Below, one piece after another: positions 17,850 to 28,346 of a stretch of DNA of 64,000 nt (within the stretch, counting starts at the first letter, position 1; every line of letters starts with the position of its first letter). The notes beneath the pieces are model-generated. The model did no database searches. It had not been told where the DNA came from and worked only from the letters and a program-made list of their open reading frames with translations. The translations under genes were made by a program, and so were the position numbers. Origin of the DNA: an uncultured Bacteroidales bacterium. GTDB taxonomy: Bacteria; Bacteroidota; Bacteroidia; Bacteroidales; UBA932. The stretch is taken from contig ONBM01000039.1 in assembly GCA_900316045.1 (NCBI GenBank), forward strand, positions 1-64,000, in the 5' to 3' direction.

Positions 17850-19865
17850 CTACAGCGTACTGTACTTCTTGCCGTAATCGAGCTGCTGCCGGAGATAGTC
17901 GTCAGCGTAGACTATCTTGTAATCGACAACCTTGCCATCTTTCTCTACCGGCACGATGTCCGGATTCACGAAACCACCGTAAGGCTTCAGGCCCAGCGCA
18001 TCATAACGAGCCTTCACTTCCTCGTGCAGCTGCCTGTCGACATTCACGGCATAAACATCAATCAGGTTCTTTCCTGCCTTGTAATCCCCTTCCGACTTTA
18101 TCCTTTGGATTTCAGCGAGCAGCTGGGCGAAAAGCCCGCGAAGCGCCTCGTAGTCATGGATCACGAAATAAGTCTTTCCTTCTTTCTTAACCTTCTGGAT
18201 GACATTGTTCTGCGCCCCCTTCTCGTAGCACCATTCGGCGATGAGCTTGCGATTCTGCATGTGAGCCTCCGTGACCGTGCGCCCTAGCTCGATCCTGTTC
18301 AGCTGAACCATCAGTCCGTTACGGATATAGCTGTCATATTCAGCCTTGTAAGCCTCCCCGTCCGGCATTATGCCCAGCTCGACCAACTTGGGATCCGCAG
18401 CATAGTACAGGCCGAAAAGGTCTGCCCTTGCCTCTTCCAGGGCAGACTGATACTCTCCCAGAGCCGTGGAAGACACGCCCGGCAAAAGCTGTCCCGATCC
18501 ATGCCCCAGGCATTCATGCAGGTCGGTATGGATTTCATCGGCGTAGGAGCCATATTTTTTGTACCTGTCTATCTCTTCCTGCGAGTACGCAAACTCGTTC
18601 AGCGCACTCGCAGGTGATTCCTGCGCCGCCATGTCGTAAGCATGGGTGATGTTGGCGATGGTCACCGACTTCGAGCCGTAATCCCTGCGGATCCAGTCCG
18701 AGTTCGGCAGATTTATCCCGATAGGGGTAGACGGATAAGTAGCACCGGCCAGAGCCACGGCGTTTACCACCTTTGCTGACACGCCTTTCACCAGAGGCTT
18801 CTTGAAGCGCTGGTCAATCGGAGAATTGTCTTCGAACCATTGAGCATTGGCGCTCAGCACCTCGGTGCGAGCCGACGCAGCCGAATCCTTGATGTTCACA
18901 TATCCCTCCCAAGTGGCTTTCCTGCCGAGCGGGTCGTCATAGTCTTCGATGAAGCCGTTTATGAAATCTACGTGCCCGATGGTGTCCTGAACCCACTCTA
19001 CGTTGAAGTCGTCCCAGAGCTTCAAATCTCCCGTTTCGTAATATTCAATTAATAGGTTCAACGCCTTCTTCTGAATCTCATTCTCAGCCACTTCGGCTGC
19101 CTTTCCTAATTCAGCGACTATCTTCTCCAAGGCATTTGAATATATTCCTCCAACCTTCCAAGGCTCTTCCACGACTTTGCCGCCCACCTTCACGACCTTG
19201 GTATTAAGGCCGTAGGCGACTGGGGTAGTATCATTCGGATCCATTATGGAATTGTAATAGTCCTCTACCTCCTTGCGAGTTACGCCGTCATAAAAATTCA
19301 CGGCAGAGAGAGCTACGATGTCGCCACTGGAAGAGGTTGAGCGCCGTTGCGGATAAATGTCCTTTGAATATATCACATTAAGCAGCGTGTCGGCTTTCCC
19401 GCCTTCGCCGATTGCCTCCATCAGACTCTTGAAATATTCCTTCGAGCATTCCGGAAAGAACTTGTCCTCGGCATAGTGATGATGCATGCCATTAGAGAAA
19501 AAGAGTCTCTTCGCATACACAGTGAATTTCTGGAAATCCTCGCTGTCCCGATCGCCTTTATATTCATTTAATATATCCTCAACCGCATGCCTTACTGGCA
19601 GGTTCCATTTGCAATATTGGTCCCAAGTAATATCCCTGCCGTACTTTGCAGCCTCTGAGAGATGGTAAGCATATTCTTTCTGCCTCAGCGTCAAGTCTTC
19701 CCAGCCAGGCACCTGATAGCGCATTACCTTCAAATCCGCAAATTCGTCCAGCAAATAATGAAAATCCTCATTCTGAGCCGTCCGCTCATCTTTCTGTCCC
19801 CCTTGACCACATGCGCTCAGCAATGCAGCCACACCGAAAATTGTCAGCATATTCTTTAAATTCAT
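17850..19865 (-). CDS. dipeptidyl peptidase III (M49 family) lipoprotein
   Basis: This 671-residue zinc exopeptidase removes dipeptides from peptide N-termini. The M49 hallmark HECLGH (an HExxxGH type site; about residues 447-452) and the second zinc ligand Glu in EEARAD (about 478) are both present. A lipoprotein signal (LLSACGQGGQ, Cys near 19) puts it in the periplasm or on a membrane surface, as is common in Bacteroidota M49 proteins. It is the first gene of a pair with xerD. The 5' neighbour is tRNA-Leu, on the same strand about 108 bases upstream. Confidence 0.94.
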   Translation of the reverse strand: MNLKNMLTIFGVAALLSACGQGGQKDERTAQNEDFHYLLDEFADLKVMRYQVPGWEDLTLRQKEYAYHLSEAAKYGRDITWDQYCKWNLPVRHAVEDILNEYKGDRDSEDFQKFTVYAKRLFFSNGMHHHYAEDKFFPECSKEYFKSLMEAIGEGGKADTLLNVIYSKDIYPQRRSTSSSGDIVALSAVNFYDGVTRKEVEDYYNSIMDPNDTTPVAYGLNTKVVKVGGKVVEEPWKVGGIYSNALEKIVAELGKAAEVAENEIQKKALNLLIEYYETGDLKLWDDFNVEWVQDTIGHVDFINGFIEDYDDPLGRKATWEGYVNIKDSAASARTEVLSANAQWFEDNSPIDQRFKKPLVKGVSAKVVNAVALAGATYPSTPIGINLPNSDWIRRDYGSKSVTIANITHAYDMAAQESPASALNEFAYSQEEIDRYKKYGSYADEIHTDLHECLGHGSGQLLPGVSSTALGEYQSALEEARADLFGLYYAADPKLVELGIMPDGEAYKAEYDSYIRNGLMVQLNRIELGRTVTEAHMQNRKLIAEWCYEKGAQNNVIQKVKKEGKTYFVIHDYEALRGLFAQLLAEIQRIKSEGDYKAGKNLIDVYAVNVDRQLHEEVKARYDALGLKPYGGFVNPDIVPVEKDGKVVDYKIVYADDYLRQQLDYGKKYSTL

Positions 19866-19973
19866 AAGTCAAGATTTTTCTTGAGCATTAAATATACGAA
19901 AATATTTGCGACAAATGGATGACAGATAAAAGATAAACCCATCAAAATCGAATGATTAAGGGATGATTCAATG

Positions 19974-20054
19974 TGCGGGTGAAGGGACTCGAACCCATAT
20001 GCACTAGGCACCAGATCCTAAGTCTGGCTTGTCTACCAATTTCAACACACCCGC
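19974..20054 (-). tRNA. tRNA-Leu (anticodon UAG)
   Basis: On the minus strand, acceptor arms GCGGGTG and CACCCGC pair. The anticodon arm CCAGA/TCTGG holds the loop CTTAGGA, giving anticodon TAG. The variable arm is of class II length and the T loop is TTCGAGT. The discriminator is A; CCA is not encoded. The T stem contains one T-T mismatch. Confidence 0.93.
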
Positions 20055-20094
20055 AAAACCTTTCGAGAAGCCGATTCCGAGCCCGAAAGGATTG

Positions 20095-20102
20095 CAAATT
20101 TA
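20095..20102 (-). promoter_or_regulatory. -7 promoter element of tRNA-Leu
   Basis: Minus strand TAAATTTG, 40 bases upstream of the tRNA 5' end. No clear TTG at the expected spacing. Confidence 0.4.
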
Positions 20103-20163
20103 AATATATTTTCTGAAAAACCCGAATTTTTCGCAGGCTAATTGTAGACTATTTACCATAATG

Positions 20164-23100
20164 CTATTTACTTTCCGTTTCCGGAGCTGGGACAACTGCG
20201 CTGCTGATAATCTTTTCAAACGCTTTCATGATGCCTTTCTCGGACGTACTGAGCGAATCGGTCTGAGCCTCAGAAGAATAGTCAAGCTGAGATTTTTTCT
20301 TCTCTATCGCCTCTTGAGACTGCTCAGTCCGCAGCAATGCCTGGTCGACCCCGCTTTGATAAATATTGTGAATTGAATTCACGAGATTGAGCCTCAAGGC
20401 ATCAACCTGATCTTCAAACGATGGCAGTCTGACGCTCTTGTACTTAGCTCTTCCGAGCCTCCAGCCCCAGTCGGAGAACGAGCCTTTCAAATTCACCCCG
20501 AAACGGAACGGGATCGGAGAGCGTAAAGCAGAGAAGTGGTACTTAAAATTCTGGTCGAACTTCTGCATGCCGCTGAGAGCCAAAGTATATCGGTCCACCT
20601 TCAGAAGGAATGGGAAAATTTCCAGCTTATTATCCTTCAATATGCCTCTTATGGACATGTCTGCAATAACGCTCGAATCCCTGTTCTTGAACATCAGCGT
20701 CTTGCGAAGCTTGTCCACTTCCTCGCCACCCTCCAGCAGCAGGTTCTTGCCATCGATCTTTACGATGCCATTCAGGGTAGGAAGCAGGATATTCATTTTC
20801 TCATCTATCGTGGCAGTAGCAGCCATCTCGCAATCCAGCAAGCCGTTGAAAGCCTTTAACATTGGCACGATGCTGTCCACTGCCGGAAACAGATGAATGA
20901 CTTTCTCGGCAGTGATGTTGGAAAGCGTGAGATCGAAGCCGGCTTTCAAGTCTTTCTTCGTCTTCGTGGAATAGAAGCCTTCCAGATATGCCTCGCCCAT
21001 ATTCGTCATCATCAAGGTGTTCGTCAACTGAAGGCAACGTTGCTTCATCTCTATGTCGGAAGAGAGATATGAAGTTTCCAGATCCGAATATACGACCTTG
21101 TCGGCCTGAATATTCACTTTAGCATTAAGGTTGGAAGGCAAAATCACTGTTGAGCGCTCTATGACGCTGTCCAGAACAGCTTTCTCTATCACCTTTTTCA
21201 TATATTCATTGTCTGCGACGGACTCGTCAAGGCTCTCCGGCTTTACGAACTTGCTACCGGCGTTCAAGGCTTGCAATATCTCATCCACGTCTATCAGTCC
21301 CGCATTCACGTTCAAATCCAAGTTCAGAAGCGACCTGCCTCGCCCAGATAGAGCGCGCCTAAGTCCGGTCAGCGAACCTCTGACAGAAAGCTCCGAATTT
21401 CCAGAATGAGCAGAAACGTTGGCCAGCTCCAGCTTGTCATTGCTGAGCCTGCCTTCGAAATCTGAAATCTTGTTTTCCAACGGGAAGTATGGGGTGATCA
21501 CGGTTCCTTCATCTATCTTGAACTCTGCCAGGAAGTCCCAGTTGCGAACGTATTGCGCCATCGCTTCGCTCAAATGGATGTCTATGTCCTTCTTTTTGAA
21601 ATCTTCCTCGGAAAGGTAATCCGGAACGGACCGGCCAGCGCTCAGCAATCTGAAGGCATATCTGAAAAGCGAATCTCTAGGAACCAAAGGATAAAGCTTG
21701 TGGAGAGAATCCAGTTTCTGCCTCCTGCTAAGCTCTGCGCTGTCATCAGGATGCGCAGACGCAGTCAGTTTGATACCGGAAACAGAATACCTGTCCACGC
21801 CCGAGCGCAAGACCGCCCCATCATAATTGCAATTCAGGTTCAGATAAGGAATAGTCTTGCAGCCAGAGACTTCCGGCCTGTAAATGAATATGTTGCTGGC
21901 ATCTTTGACCCCGACGAACACGGAATCTGCTCCTCTGAGACCGATTGCAGCCACTTCCAAATGGCCGTGGAGAGGGTGCTTCCCGGGATTCGACTTGATC
22001 TCGTTTTTGGAATTGTGGGCAAGAAGTTTCACGCCACTCCCCCGTATGAACATTGACGAGCCGTATGTGGCGAAAAGGCTGTCGGTCTCGGCTCTCAGGC
22101 AGGTGACATTCTCTGCTCCATTCTCATGGTCTCCATCCTCTTCTCGCCCAAGATTGACAGAAGTCGATCCGAGATACGCCAACAGGGTGTCGCGCGGGAT
22201 GCTGATCTGGATGCCGCTGCTCTCCATGGTGCCAGACAACCCACAACCAGAGAAGTTGTATGCATCTAGCTGAGACAGGCGGGTGGTTCCCGAAACATTG
22301 CCAGCTAAATTCCCAGAAATGGAAATTCCCAGGCTGTCAGGGAAAAGATAAGACAGAGAGTCAAGATCCACTTTGATGTCGCTGTCCAGCGTAATTGACG
22401 GATCGCTGTCCAGAAGGTTTTCACACGACCCGGAAAGACTCAGATCAATGCCCCTGAGCGAAAAACAGAAATCGGGAATATTGGCACGTAGTTTCTCGTT
22501 CTCCGTCTTCAAAGTCAAATCCAGATCCAAGACTCCCGTCTCGCCCATGCCTTCGTAAGTAATCTCGGAGCGAGGAATCTGTAGGCGCACGGACATATCC
22601 GGGAAAACGCCTTCGGAATATTCACCGTCGCAATGAGCATCGAGGGTGATGGTGGCATCGGTGTCGAATTTCCCAAGAATCGGGAAGTTGTCCTTGAAAG
22701 CCGATGCTATCTCGCTCACTCTCTGCTTGTCGATAGAGAGATCAGCCTTGATGCAAGGCTTCTTCCCGCTCAACCTGAGATAGGCATCTCCCTTAACGAG
22801 AACGTTTGCCACAGAGACGGACAATTCCGGCACGTCCAGGATTTTTTCTGCAAGATCCGGCTTGATGAGGCCGCCAATGTTAATCGGAATCACCATCCTC
22901 CCATTGGATCTGAGGGCAAGGAAGGCCTTGGAATTCATACCTACATCGAAATATTCGCCATGATTCTTGATCCTCATCTGATCCATTGCGAAAGCCACCG
23001 TATCAGCGGGCAGCCTTCCGGCAAAGAATAGAGAATCGAGAGACAGCGATATGTCGGTCTTCCTGCCTTTCTCGGTCGTAAGGCGGCCATTGAAAAACAG

Positions 23101-23736
23101 TTCCTTCAGGGACACGGTGCCGAATATTGTGTCGGCAGGATTCGTGTACACGACGAAAGGCCTCTCCGACAGGCGCACCCTGGACACGGAAATCGGTGGC
23201 AGCGGATGCGAAGAAGTATCTGAACCGTCTCCCAATGGGAATTTGAACACATTCCAGTTAGCGTTCAGAGAATCATATTGATGGGCGAAGACCCTGGGGC
23301 TCGAAAGCTCTGCCAGCCTGATACGATATTTCCCGAATATCAGCGAGACATAATCGATCGCCGCCGAAAATCTGTCGAAGTGGGCCAGGGTGTCGGTCTC
23401 GGTGCCCCTTCCCTGCCTCATCAGAAAATCGTTAACGCTCAGAGAATCATCGAAAGACGAAAATCTATCATGAGGATAAGTTATAGAGAAGTCGTCGATC
23501 GTGACGTTGAAATAAGGAAAGCTGCGGAACATAGATGCGGTGACCTTGTCGAACACTATGGAGCCATCGATATATTCAGAAGCAACTGCGTTCACGACTC
23601 TGGTCATGACCTTTGAGTTCAGCAGCACCTGGAGGGCTATGATGACAAAAGCCCAGATGCCAAGGATGCTGAACAGGACAGCCCTTAGCGCAGCATATTT
23701 TCTTTTTGGCCTCATTTCCCTTACCATTTTCCACAA
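20164..23736 (-). CDS. AsmA-like inner-membrane protein, very large
   Basis: This 1190-residue protein has one N-terminal transmembrane segment (VLFSILGIWAFVIIALQVLL, about 19-38) followed by a long, beta-rich periplasmic part. Family features are the N-terminal VASEYIDGSIVFDKVTASMF region and the C-terminal repeat region ending in FGVNLKGSFSDWGWRLG. AsmA/TamB-like proteins form grooves that bridge the periplasm and are linked to lipid transport to the outer membrane; the substrate here is inferred, not shown. The C-terminus ends in a Glu/Ser/Lys-rich tail after a helical stretch (about 1125-1190). The gene stands alone and is divergent from the beta-helix gene. Confidence 0.85.
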   Translation of the reverse strand: MWKMVREMRPKRKYAALRAVLFSILGIWAFVIIALQVLLNSKVMTRVVNAVASEYIDGSIVFDKVTASMFRSFPYFNVTIDDFSITYPHDRFSSFDDSLSVNDFLMRQGRGTETDTLAHFDRFSAAIDYVSLIFGKYRIRLAELSSPRVFAHQYDSLNANWNVFKFPLGDGSDTSSHPLPPISVSRVRLSERPFVVYTNPADTIFGTVSLKELFFNGRLTTEKGRKTDISLSLDSLFFAGRLPADTVAFAMDQMRIKNHGEYFDVGMNSKAFLALRSNGRMVIPINIGGLIKPDLAEKILDVPELSVSVANVLVKGDAYLRLSGKKPCIKADLSIDKQRVSEIASAFKDNFPILGKFDTDATITLDAHCDGEYSEGVFPDMSVRLQIPRSEITYEGMGETGVLDLDLTLKTENEKLRANIPDFCFSLRGIDLSLSGSCENLLDSDPSITLDSDIKVDLDSLSYLFPDSLGISISGNLAGNVSGTTRLSQLDAYNFSGCGLSGTMESSGIQISIPRDTLLAYLGSTSVNLGREEDGDHENGAENVTCLRAETDSLFATYGSSMFIRGSGVKLLAHNSKNEIKSNPGKHPLHGHLEVAAIGLRGADSVFVGVKDASNIFIYRPEVSGCKTIPYLNLNCNYDGAVLRSGVDRYSVSGIKLTASAHPDDSAELSRRQKLDSLHKLYPLVPRDSLFRYAFRLLSAGRSVPDYLSEEDFKKKDIDIHLSEAMAQYVRNWDFLAEFKIDEGTVITPYFPLENKISDFEGRLSNDKLELANVSAHSGNSELSVRGSLTGLRRALSGRGRSLLNLDLNVNAGLIDVDEILQALNAGSKFVKPESLDESVADNEYMKKVIEKAVLDSVIERSTVILPSNLNAKVNIQADKVVYSDLETSYLSSDIEMKQRCLQLTNTLMMTNMGEAYLEGFYSTKTKKDLKAGFDLTLSNITAEKVIHLFPAVDSIVPMLKAFNGLLDCEMAATATIDEKMNILLPTLNGIVKIDGKNLLLEGGEEVDKLRKTLMFKNRDSSVIADMSIRGILKDNKLEIFPFLLKVDRYTLALSGMQKFDQNFKYHFSALRSPIPFRFGVNLKGSFSDWGWRLGRAKYKSVRLPSFEDQVDALRLNLVNSIHNIYQSGVDQALLRTEQSQEAIEKKKSQLDYSSEAQTDSLSTSEKGIMKAFEKIISSAVVPAPETESK

Positions 23737-23797
23737 ATCAGTGTTTTAAGCAAAAATACTAAATATTATTTGTTAAATTAGCGCCAAACTAACAGCA

Positions 23798-25843
23798 ATG
23801 AAGCTAATATATTCAATATTAATCTCGGCATTTTTCTTTTGTCTTCCAAATGCCGCCGTCGCATCAGATGATATATTCGTAAGCCCGAGTGGCAATGACT
23901 CTGCCTCTGGCAATGCCTCCAATCCTCTGGCGACCGTGGAGGCCGCTCTAAAGAAGGCTGCCGAAGGCACTACCATCCATCTGGGCGAAGGAATATTTAG
24001 GATCACCCAACCAATTGAAATCTCAGCCACCGACATCAGCATCATAGGCGCCGGAATGGGCAAGACATCTATTTCAGGAGCCGTAGAGCTGCCTCATTTC
24101 AAGGAATATGCTAAAGGGATATGGTATATTGACTTATCTGGCTCTCTGCCATGCACTGGCCCTATCAGGCAGCTTTTCGTGAACGGGCGAAGAGCTGTGC
24201 TGGCCAGAACTCCCAATGGAATAGAGTGCTTCAAGACAGTAGGTGGCTCAGAGGTGCTAATCGACACTACCTCAGATAGAGGTGCGAGACAAGGATTGTC
24301 CGCCGGCTTAATCACGCTAAGCCCAGAGCAGCTAAAAGCTTTGGACGGCATAGACAAATCGAATCCTCAGGATGTCATCATAACCCTACTCCATAAATGG
24401 GACGTGACGAAACGAGCCCTCTGGTCCGTGGACGACAAGAAATCAATCATGTACTTCGCCCAGAACAGTCAGAAGCCGTGGAACCACGTATGGGAAGTAT
24501 CGCAATTCTATTTCGAAGGCGATAAATCCTTCATGGACGATGCCGGGGAATATTTTTATGACGAAGGAGAGATGAGGCTCTACTACATGCCTCGCGAAGG
24601 TGAGACCTTGGAAACCAGCACGGCTGAAATTCCTGTCGTCAGGCAATTCATGAATATAAAGGATTCCAAGAATATAATTTTCAAGGACTTGACTTTTGAA
24701 TATTCCAGATTGCCACTTTCATGGAAAGGGTTAGATCCAAGTCAAGGAGCTGCCGCTTCGGATGCATCCGTAATGATTTCCGGCTCGCAAGGAATATCAT
24801 TTACAGATTGCGAGGTCGCCCACACAGGGAATTACGGAATATGGTTCAAGGAAGGATGCGAGGAATGTTCCGTAAGCCGCTGCTACATACACGATTTAGG
24901 CATCGGAGGAGTGAAGATCGGCTCTATGTCGCTTTCAGACCCAGTGACGAAGAACGTCACCGTAGACAACTGCATCATTAAGGATGGCTGCCACGACGTG
25001 GAGTGCGGCGAGGGGGTGATAATATTTCATTCATCCGACAACGCCGTAACTCACAATGAGATTTGCGACTTCTACTACACCGGAGTCTCGGTTGGCTGGG
25101 TGTGGGGATATACCCCTAGCCCTGCGAAGAGGAACAGGGTCGAATATAATCACATCCATCACATCGGCTGGGGACTGCTGAGCGACATGGCTGCAGTCTA
25201 CACGCTTGGACTTTCAGAAGGCACTGTGGTAAGCAATAACGTGGTTCATGACATCCTCTCTTACGGTTATGGAGGATGGGGGCTCTATACAGACGAGGGT
25301 TCTACTGGAATATTGATGGAAAACAATCTGGTCTTTGGCTGCAAGAGTGGCGGCTTCCATCAGCATTACGGCGAGAACAACGTAATCCGAAACAACATAT
25401 TCCTAAACCAAAGCATCGCGCAACTTGAGGCGACGCGGGTGGAAGATCACAATTCGTTCACTTTCACTTCAAATATCGTCTGCTACACTGATGGGAATAT
25501 GTGGGGGAAGAATTGGGACAAGGTGCATTTTGTCGCTGACAAGAATCTCTATTGGCATTTCGGCGGCGAAGCGAGCTTCAACGGACAGAGCATTGGAGAA
25601 TGGAGGAAGGCCACGGGGAAAGACCTGCATTCAATAATTGCAGACCCTGTATTCGTGAATATATCGTCCGGCGATTTCCGCATGCAGAACAAGAAGGCAC
25701 TCAAGCGCATCGGCTTCAAGCAGTTCGACTGGACGCAGGCTGGAGTTAGTGGCAGTGACGAATGGGAAAACCTAGCAAAATACAATCCGGACAAAGCTCT
25801 GAGCTTCGACCGGATAAAATCTAATGTGCTGACGGGAGATTGA
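23798..25843 (+). CDS. secreted right-handed beta-helix carbohydrate enzyme, GH141-like
   Basis: This 681-residue protein has a signal peptide (ILISAFFFCLPNAAVA) and an N-terminal DUF1565-like start (DDIFVSPSGNDSASGN). A long parallel beta-helix follows (about 270-600), with turns such as NHIHHIGWGLLSDMAAVYT, GGWGLYTDEGSTGI and GGFHQHYGENNVIRNNI. These signatures are those I associate with GH141-type proteins (fucosidase/xylanase family), but the activity is inferred from resemblance only. It is followed convergently by malQ, the two stop codons abutting in one TGATCA palindrome, and lies near a GH35-like gene, which suggests glycan use. Confidence 0.78.
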   Translation: MKLIYSILISAFFFCLPNAAVASDDIFVSPSGNDSASGNASNPLATVEAALKKAAEGTTIHLGEGIFRITQPIEISATDISIIGAGMGKTSISGAVELPHFKEYAKGIWYIDLSGSLPCTGPIRQLFVNGRRAVLARTPNGIECFKTVGGSEVLIDTTSDRGARQGLSAGLITLSPEQLKALDGIDKSNPQDVIITLLHKWDVTKRALWSVDDKKSIMYFAQNSQKPWNHVWEVSQFYFEGDKSFMDDAGEYFYDEGEMRLYYMPREGETLETSTAEIPVVRQFMNIKDSKNIIFKDLTFEYSRLPLSWKGLDPSQGAAASDASVMISGSQGISFTDCEVAHTGNYGIWFKEGCEECSVSRCYIHDLGIGGVKIGSMSLSDPVTKNVTVDNCIIKDGCHDVECGEGVIIFHSSDNAVTHNEICDFYYTGVSVGWVWGYTPSPAKRNRVEYNHIHHIGWGLLSDMAAVYTLGLSEGTVVSNNVVHDILSYGYGGWGLYTDEGSTGILMENNLVFGCKSGGFHQHYGENNVIRNNIFLNQSIAQLEATRVEDHNSFTFTSNIVCYTDGNMWGKNWDKVHFVADKNLYWHFGGEASFNGQSIGEWRKATGKDLHSIIADPVFVNISSGDFRMQNKKALKRIGFKQFDWTQAGVSGSDEWENLAKYNPDKALSFDRIKSNVLTGD

Positions 25844-28243
25844 TCAGCCTCTTCCCGAATTCTTTATCATCCTGCATAACCTGCTTCCGAATTCTGTCCT
25901 CGAAAGCAGGTTTTCTAGCGTAATGGGCATTCTCCAGCGCCAATAATGAGGCACCTCAGCAGGAACGTTTATACGCTCGTCCTTCGGGTCGCCTTGGTAA
26001 CGAACTGCGGCATCCATCGAAGCCCAATCCTGCAATGGCAGGATGCAAAGCATTGATGGCGACAGCAGGTGCTGCTCTATGATTCTCTCGCAAACCCATG
26101 GCTCGCAGAAATACGGAGTGGCGCCATTGCAGCGCAGGACCTCGTGATAATACCGGTCAGTGAGCGTTCTATCTTCTTCCCACCAAGCTCTGAGAGTGGA
26201 TGTGTCGTGAGAACTCGTCGTGCAGACTGACATGTAGGGATATTCTGCAGGGTCACCGAAAACTTCGCCTAACTTTTTAGGCATTCTCTGAACCTCGAGA
26301 GAAAGTATCTTGAACTCTTTCATGGTTTGGGGAACGCAGTCCGGAATCATTCCCAGGTCTTCTCCGCAGGCCATCATCGAAGTGGCTCCGAGTAAGGCGG
26401 AAAGCCTCTTCGTCGCAGTTTCTTTCCATAGCGAATCATTTCTGTGATAGAAGAAATCATCGTAGAGGGAGTTGAACCTTTCTTTGAAAGCATCGTTCAA
26501 TGACCTGTAATCCTCTGCGCTCTTAGCCGAAATCCGCGGATGATACCAGCCATCGTGATGAGGATCAGGGACGAACAGCGATGAGTTCGGGTCAAAGCCC
26601 ATGTTGCGTAATTCGCTGCCAGAATATGGCAGGGCTGGATTGAAGTGCCCATCAAGCCCGGATTTCTTATCAGCGGGGATTTCCCAGATTCGGAAGAATC
26701 CAAGAATATGATCGATTCTGAAGGCATCGAAATATTCGCTCATTTTCCTCAGGCGCTCTTTCCACCACCCATAACCATCCTTGGCCATCTCATCCCAATT
26801 ATATGTAGGGAACCCCCAATTCTGGCCATCAGCGGCGAAAGCATCTGGCGGCGCTCCTGCCTGGGAATCGAGATTGAATAGCTTTGGGAAACGCCAAGTC
26901 TCGACGCTTGTCCTTGAGACCCCGATCGGAATATCTCCTTTGATCGCTATGCCTTTAGAATGAGCATATTCGATGGCCCCTTTCAATTGCCTGTCCAGAT
27001 GATACTGCATCCAGCAATAGAATCCTTCATCGTCGGCATGCTCATGGCAATATTCATTCACCCTAGCCTCGTCATATTCGGAATATTCCTTCCATTTGCC
27101 GAAATCCGCAGTTTTAAAATGATCTCTTAAAATGCAGAATGCCGAATATGGCCTCAGCCAGTGGTCATTTTCCTCGCTGAATTTCTTATACTCTTCGCTC
27201 GAAAGCGTTTTCTTATCCTCTCGGAACAGTTTCCTAGCCAGCCTCTCTTTTTCCATCAGGACTTTCTCGTAGTCGAGATATTGCAAGGAATTAAGTTCCT
27301 TCTGTAATTTTTCATATTCCTTGTCAGGCTTCAGCCCTGCCGCTGTCAAAGAGAGATATAGAGGGTGAAGCGCAAAACTTGATATGGCGCTGTAAGGATA
27401 GGAGTCTGTCCAAGTCCTGGTCGTCGTAGTGTCATTTATTGGCAGCACTTGGATTATATTCTGGCCGGAATCAGCCGCCCAATCGGCGAGCTTTTTCAGA
27501 TCCTCGAACTCTCCCACGCCGAAGCTCCCTTCGGACCGTAGCGAGAAAATAGGGATAACAGTGCCAGCCCCTCTCCATGGCTTCCTATCGAAATCAGGCA
27601 ATAAGTTAAGGATAGCGAGGAAGCTGTCTTTTGCCGGCACTTCCGCAAGAAAATGGTTCGGCCCCGATTCCCACAGCTTTGGTTCCTCCGTCTTTGCATC
27701 CAAGATCACGAACTTGAATTCGAAAGGCTCGGCTACGTTCAAGAATATGGTTCTGTACGGTGGGTTCTCGTAACCAAGGGGAATGAATTTCTTCCAATCA
27801 TCAAAGAGAGGGCCGCTCCCTGTCATAGCAAGCACCTCACCTGAACGTACGTCAGGATAGGAAAGCGTAAAAGAGACATTGCCGGTCACATTTGTTTCAA
27901 CCGGCTTATTCTGGAATATGACATTCGTGAATGCCTTAGACCACAGCGGCAGATCATCAGGGGCATCCACCCAGCGGTCGCGAATCTGAAGGTTGAAATC
28001 GTCTTGATTCTTTATTTCATCAAAAGGGATGCGTATATCATGCGATCTCCACTCTTTTCTGATGACATTTCCATCTTTGAAGACAGAGAATGAATATGAG
28101 ATCATTTGGGCGACATCTATGTCTTTGACAGATGCCCAGACTCCGTTTATGACCTTAATCATATTCTCGGGACCATTCCCGAAATCGATGGCGACGGTTT
28201 CCCCGTCATTAGTGAAATATTCAAGGCTTATGTCGACGTGCAT
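25844..28243 (-). CDS. malQ: 4-alpha-glucanotransferase (GH77) with N-terminal CBM20-like domains
   Basis: This 799-residue amylomaltase/DPE2-type enzyme transfers alpha-1,4-glucan segments. Two CBM20-like beta domains occupy about residues 1-105 and 115-225 (second: MTGSGPLFDDWKKFIPLGY). The GH77 barrel follows with its catalytic signatures: Asp in FDAFRIDHILGFFRIWE, Glu in GEDLGMIPDCVP and Asp in SSHDTSTLRAWW. There is no signal peptide, so it acts in the cytoplasm on maltodextrins or glycogen. Bacteroidota homologues I know of are somewhat longer, but no key element appears missing. The start at 28243 has the GAATATG context. Confidence 0.93.
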   Translation of the reverse strand: MHVDISLEYFTNDGETVAIDFGNGPENMIKVINGVWASVKDIDVAQMISYSFSVFKDGNVIRKEWRSHDIRIPFDEIKNQDDFNLQIRDRWVDAPDDLPLWSKAFTNVIFQNKPVETNVTGNVSFTLSYPDVRSGEVLAMTGSGPLFDDWKKFIPLGYENPPYRTIFLNVAEPFEFKFVILDAKTEEPKLWESGPNHFLAEVPAKDSFLAILNLLPDFDRKPWRGAGTVIPIFSLRSEGSFGVGEFEDLKKLADWAADSGQNIIQVLPINDTTTTRTWTDSYPYSAISSFALHPLYLSLTAAGLKPDKEYEKLQKELNSLQYLDYEKVLMEKERLARKLFREDKKTLSSEEYKKFSEENDHWLRPYSAFCILRDHFKTADFGKWKEYSEYDEARVNEYCHEHADDEGFYCWMQYHLDRQLKGAIEYAHSKGIAIKGDIPIGVSRTSVETWRFPKLFNLDSQAGAPPDAFAADGQNWGFPTYNWDEMAKDGYGWWKERLRKMSEYFDAFRIDHILGFFRIWEIPADKKSGLDGHFNPALPYSGSELRNMGFDPNSSLFVPDPHHDGWYHPRISAKSAEDYRSLNDAFKERFNSLYDDFFYHRNDSLWKETATKRLSALLGATSMMACGEDLGMIPDCVPQTMKEFKILSLEVQRMPKKLGEVFGDPAEYPYMSVCTTSSHDTSTLRAWWEEDRTLTDRYYHEVLRCNGATPYFCEPWVCERIIEQHLLSPSMLCILPLQDWASMDAAVRYQGDPKDERINVPAEVPHYWRWRMPITLENLLSRTEFGSRLCRMIKNSGRG

Positions 28244-28346
28244 ATTCAGAAATTATTGGTGCTCTTCCCCTTACTGAAAATATTATACCCGAGCATCACG
28301 TTTTCGAAGAAAATTATATATTTTAAGTTTTTCGAGTATCAAATGC

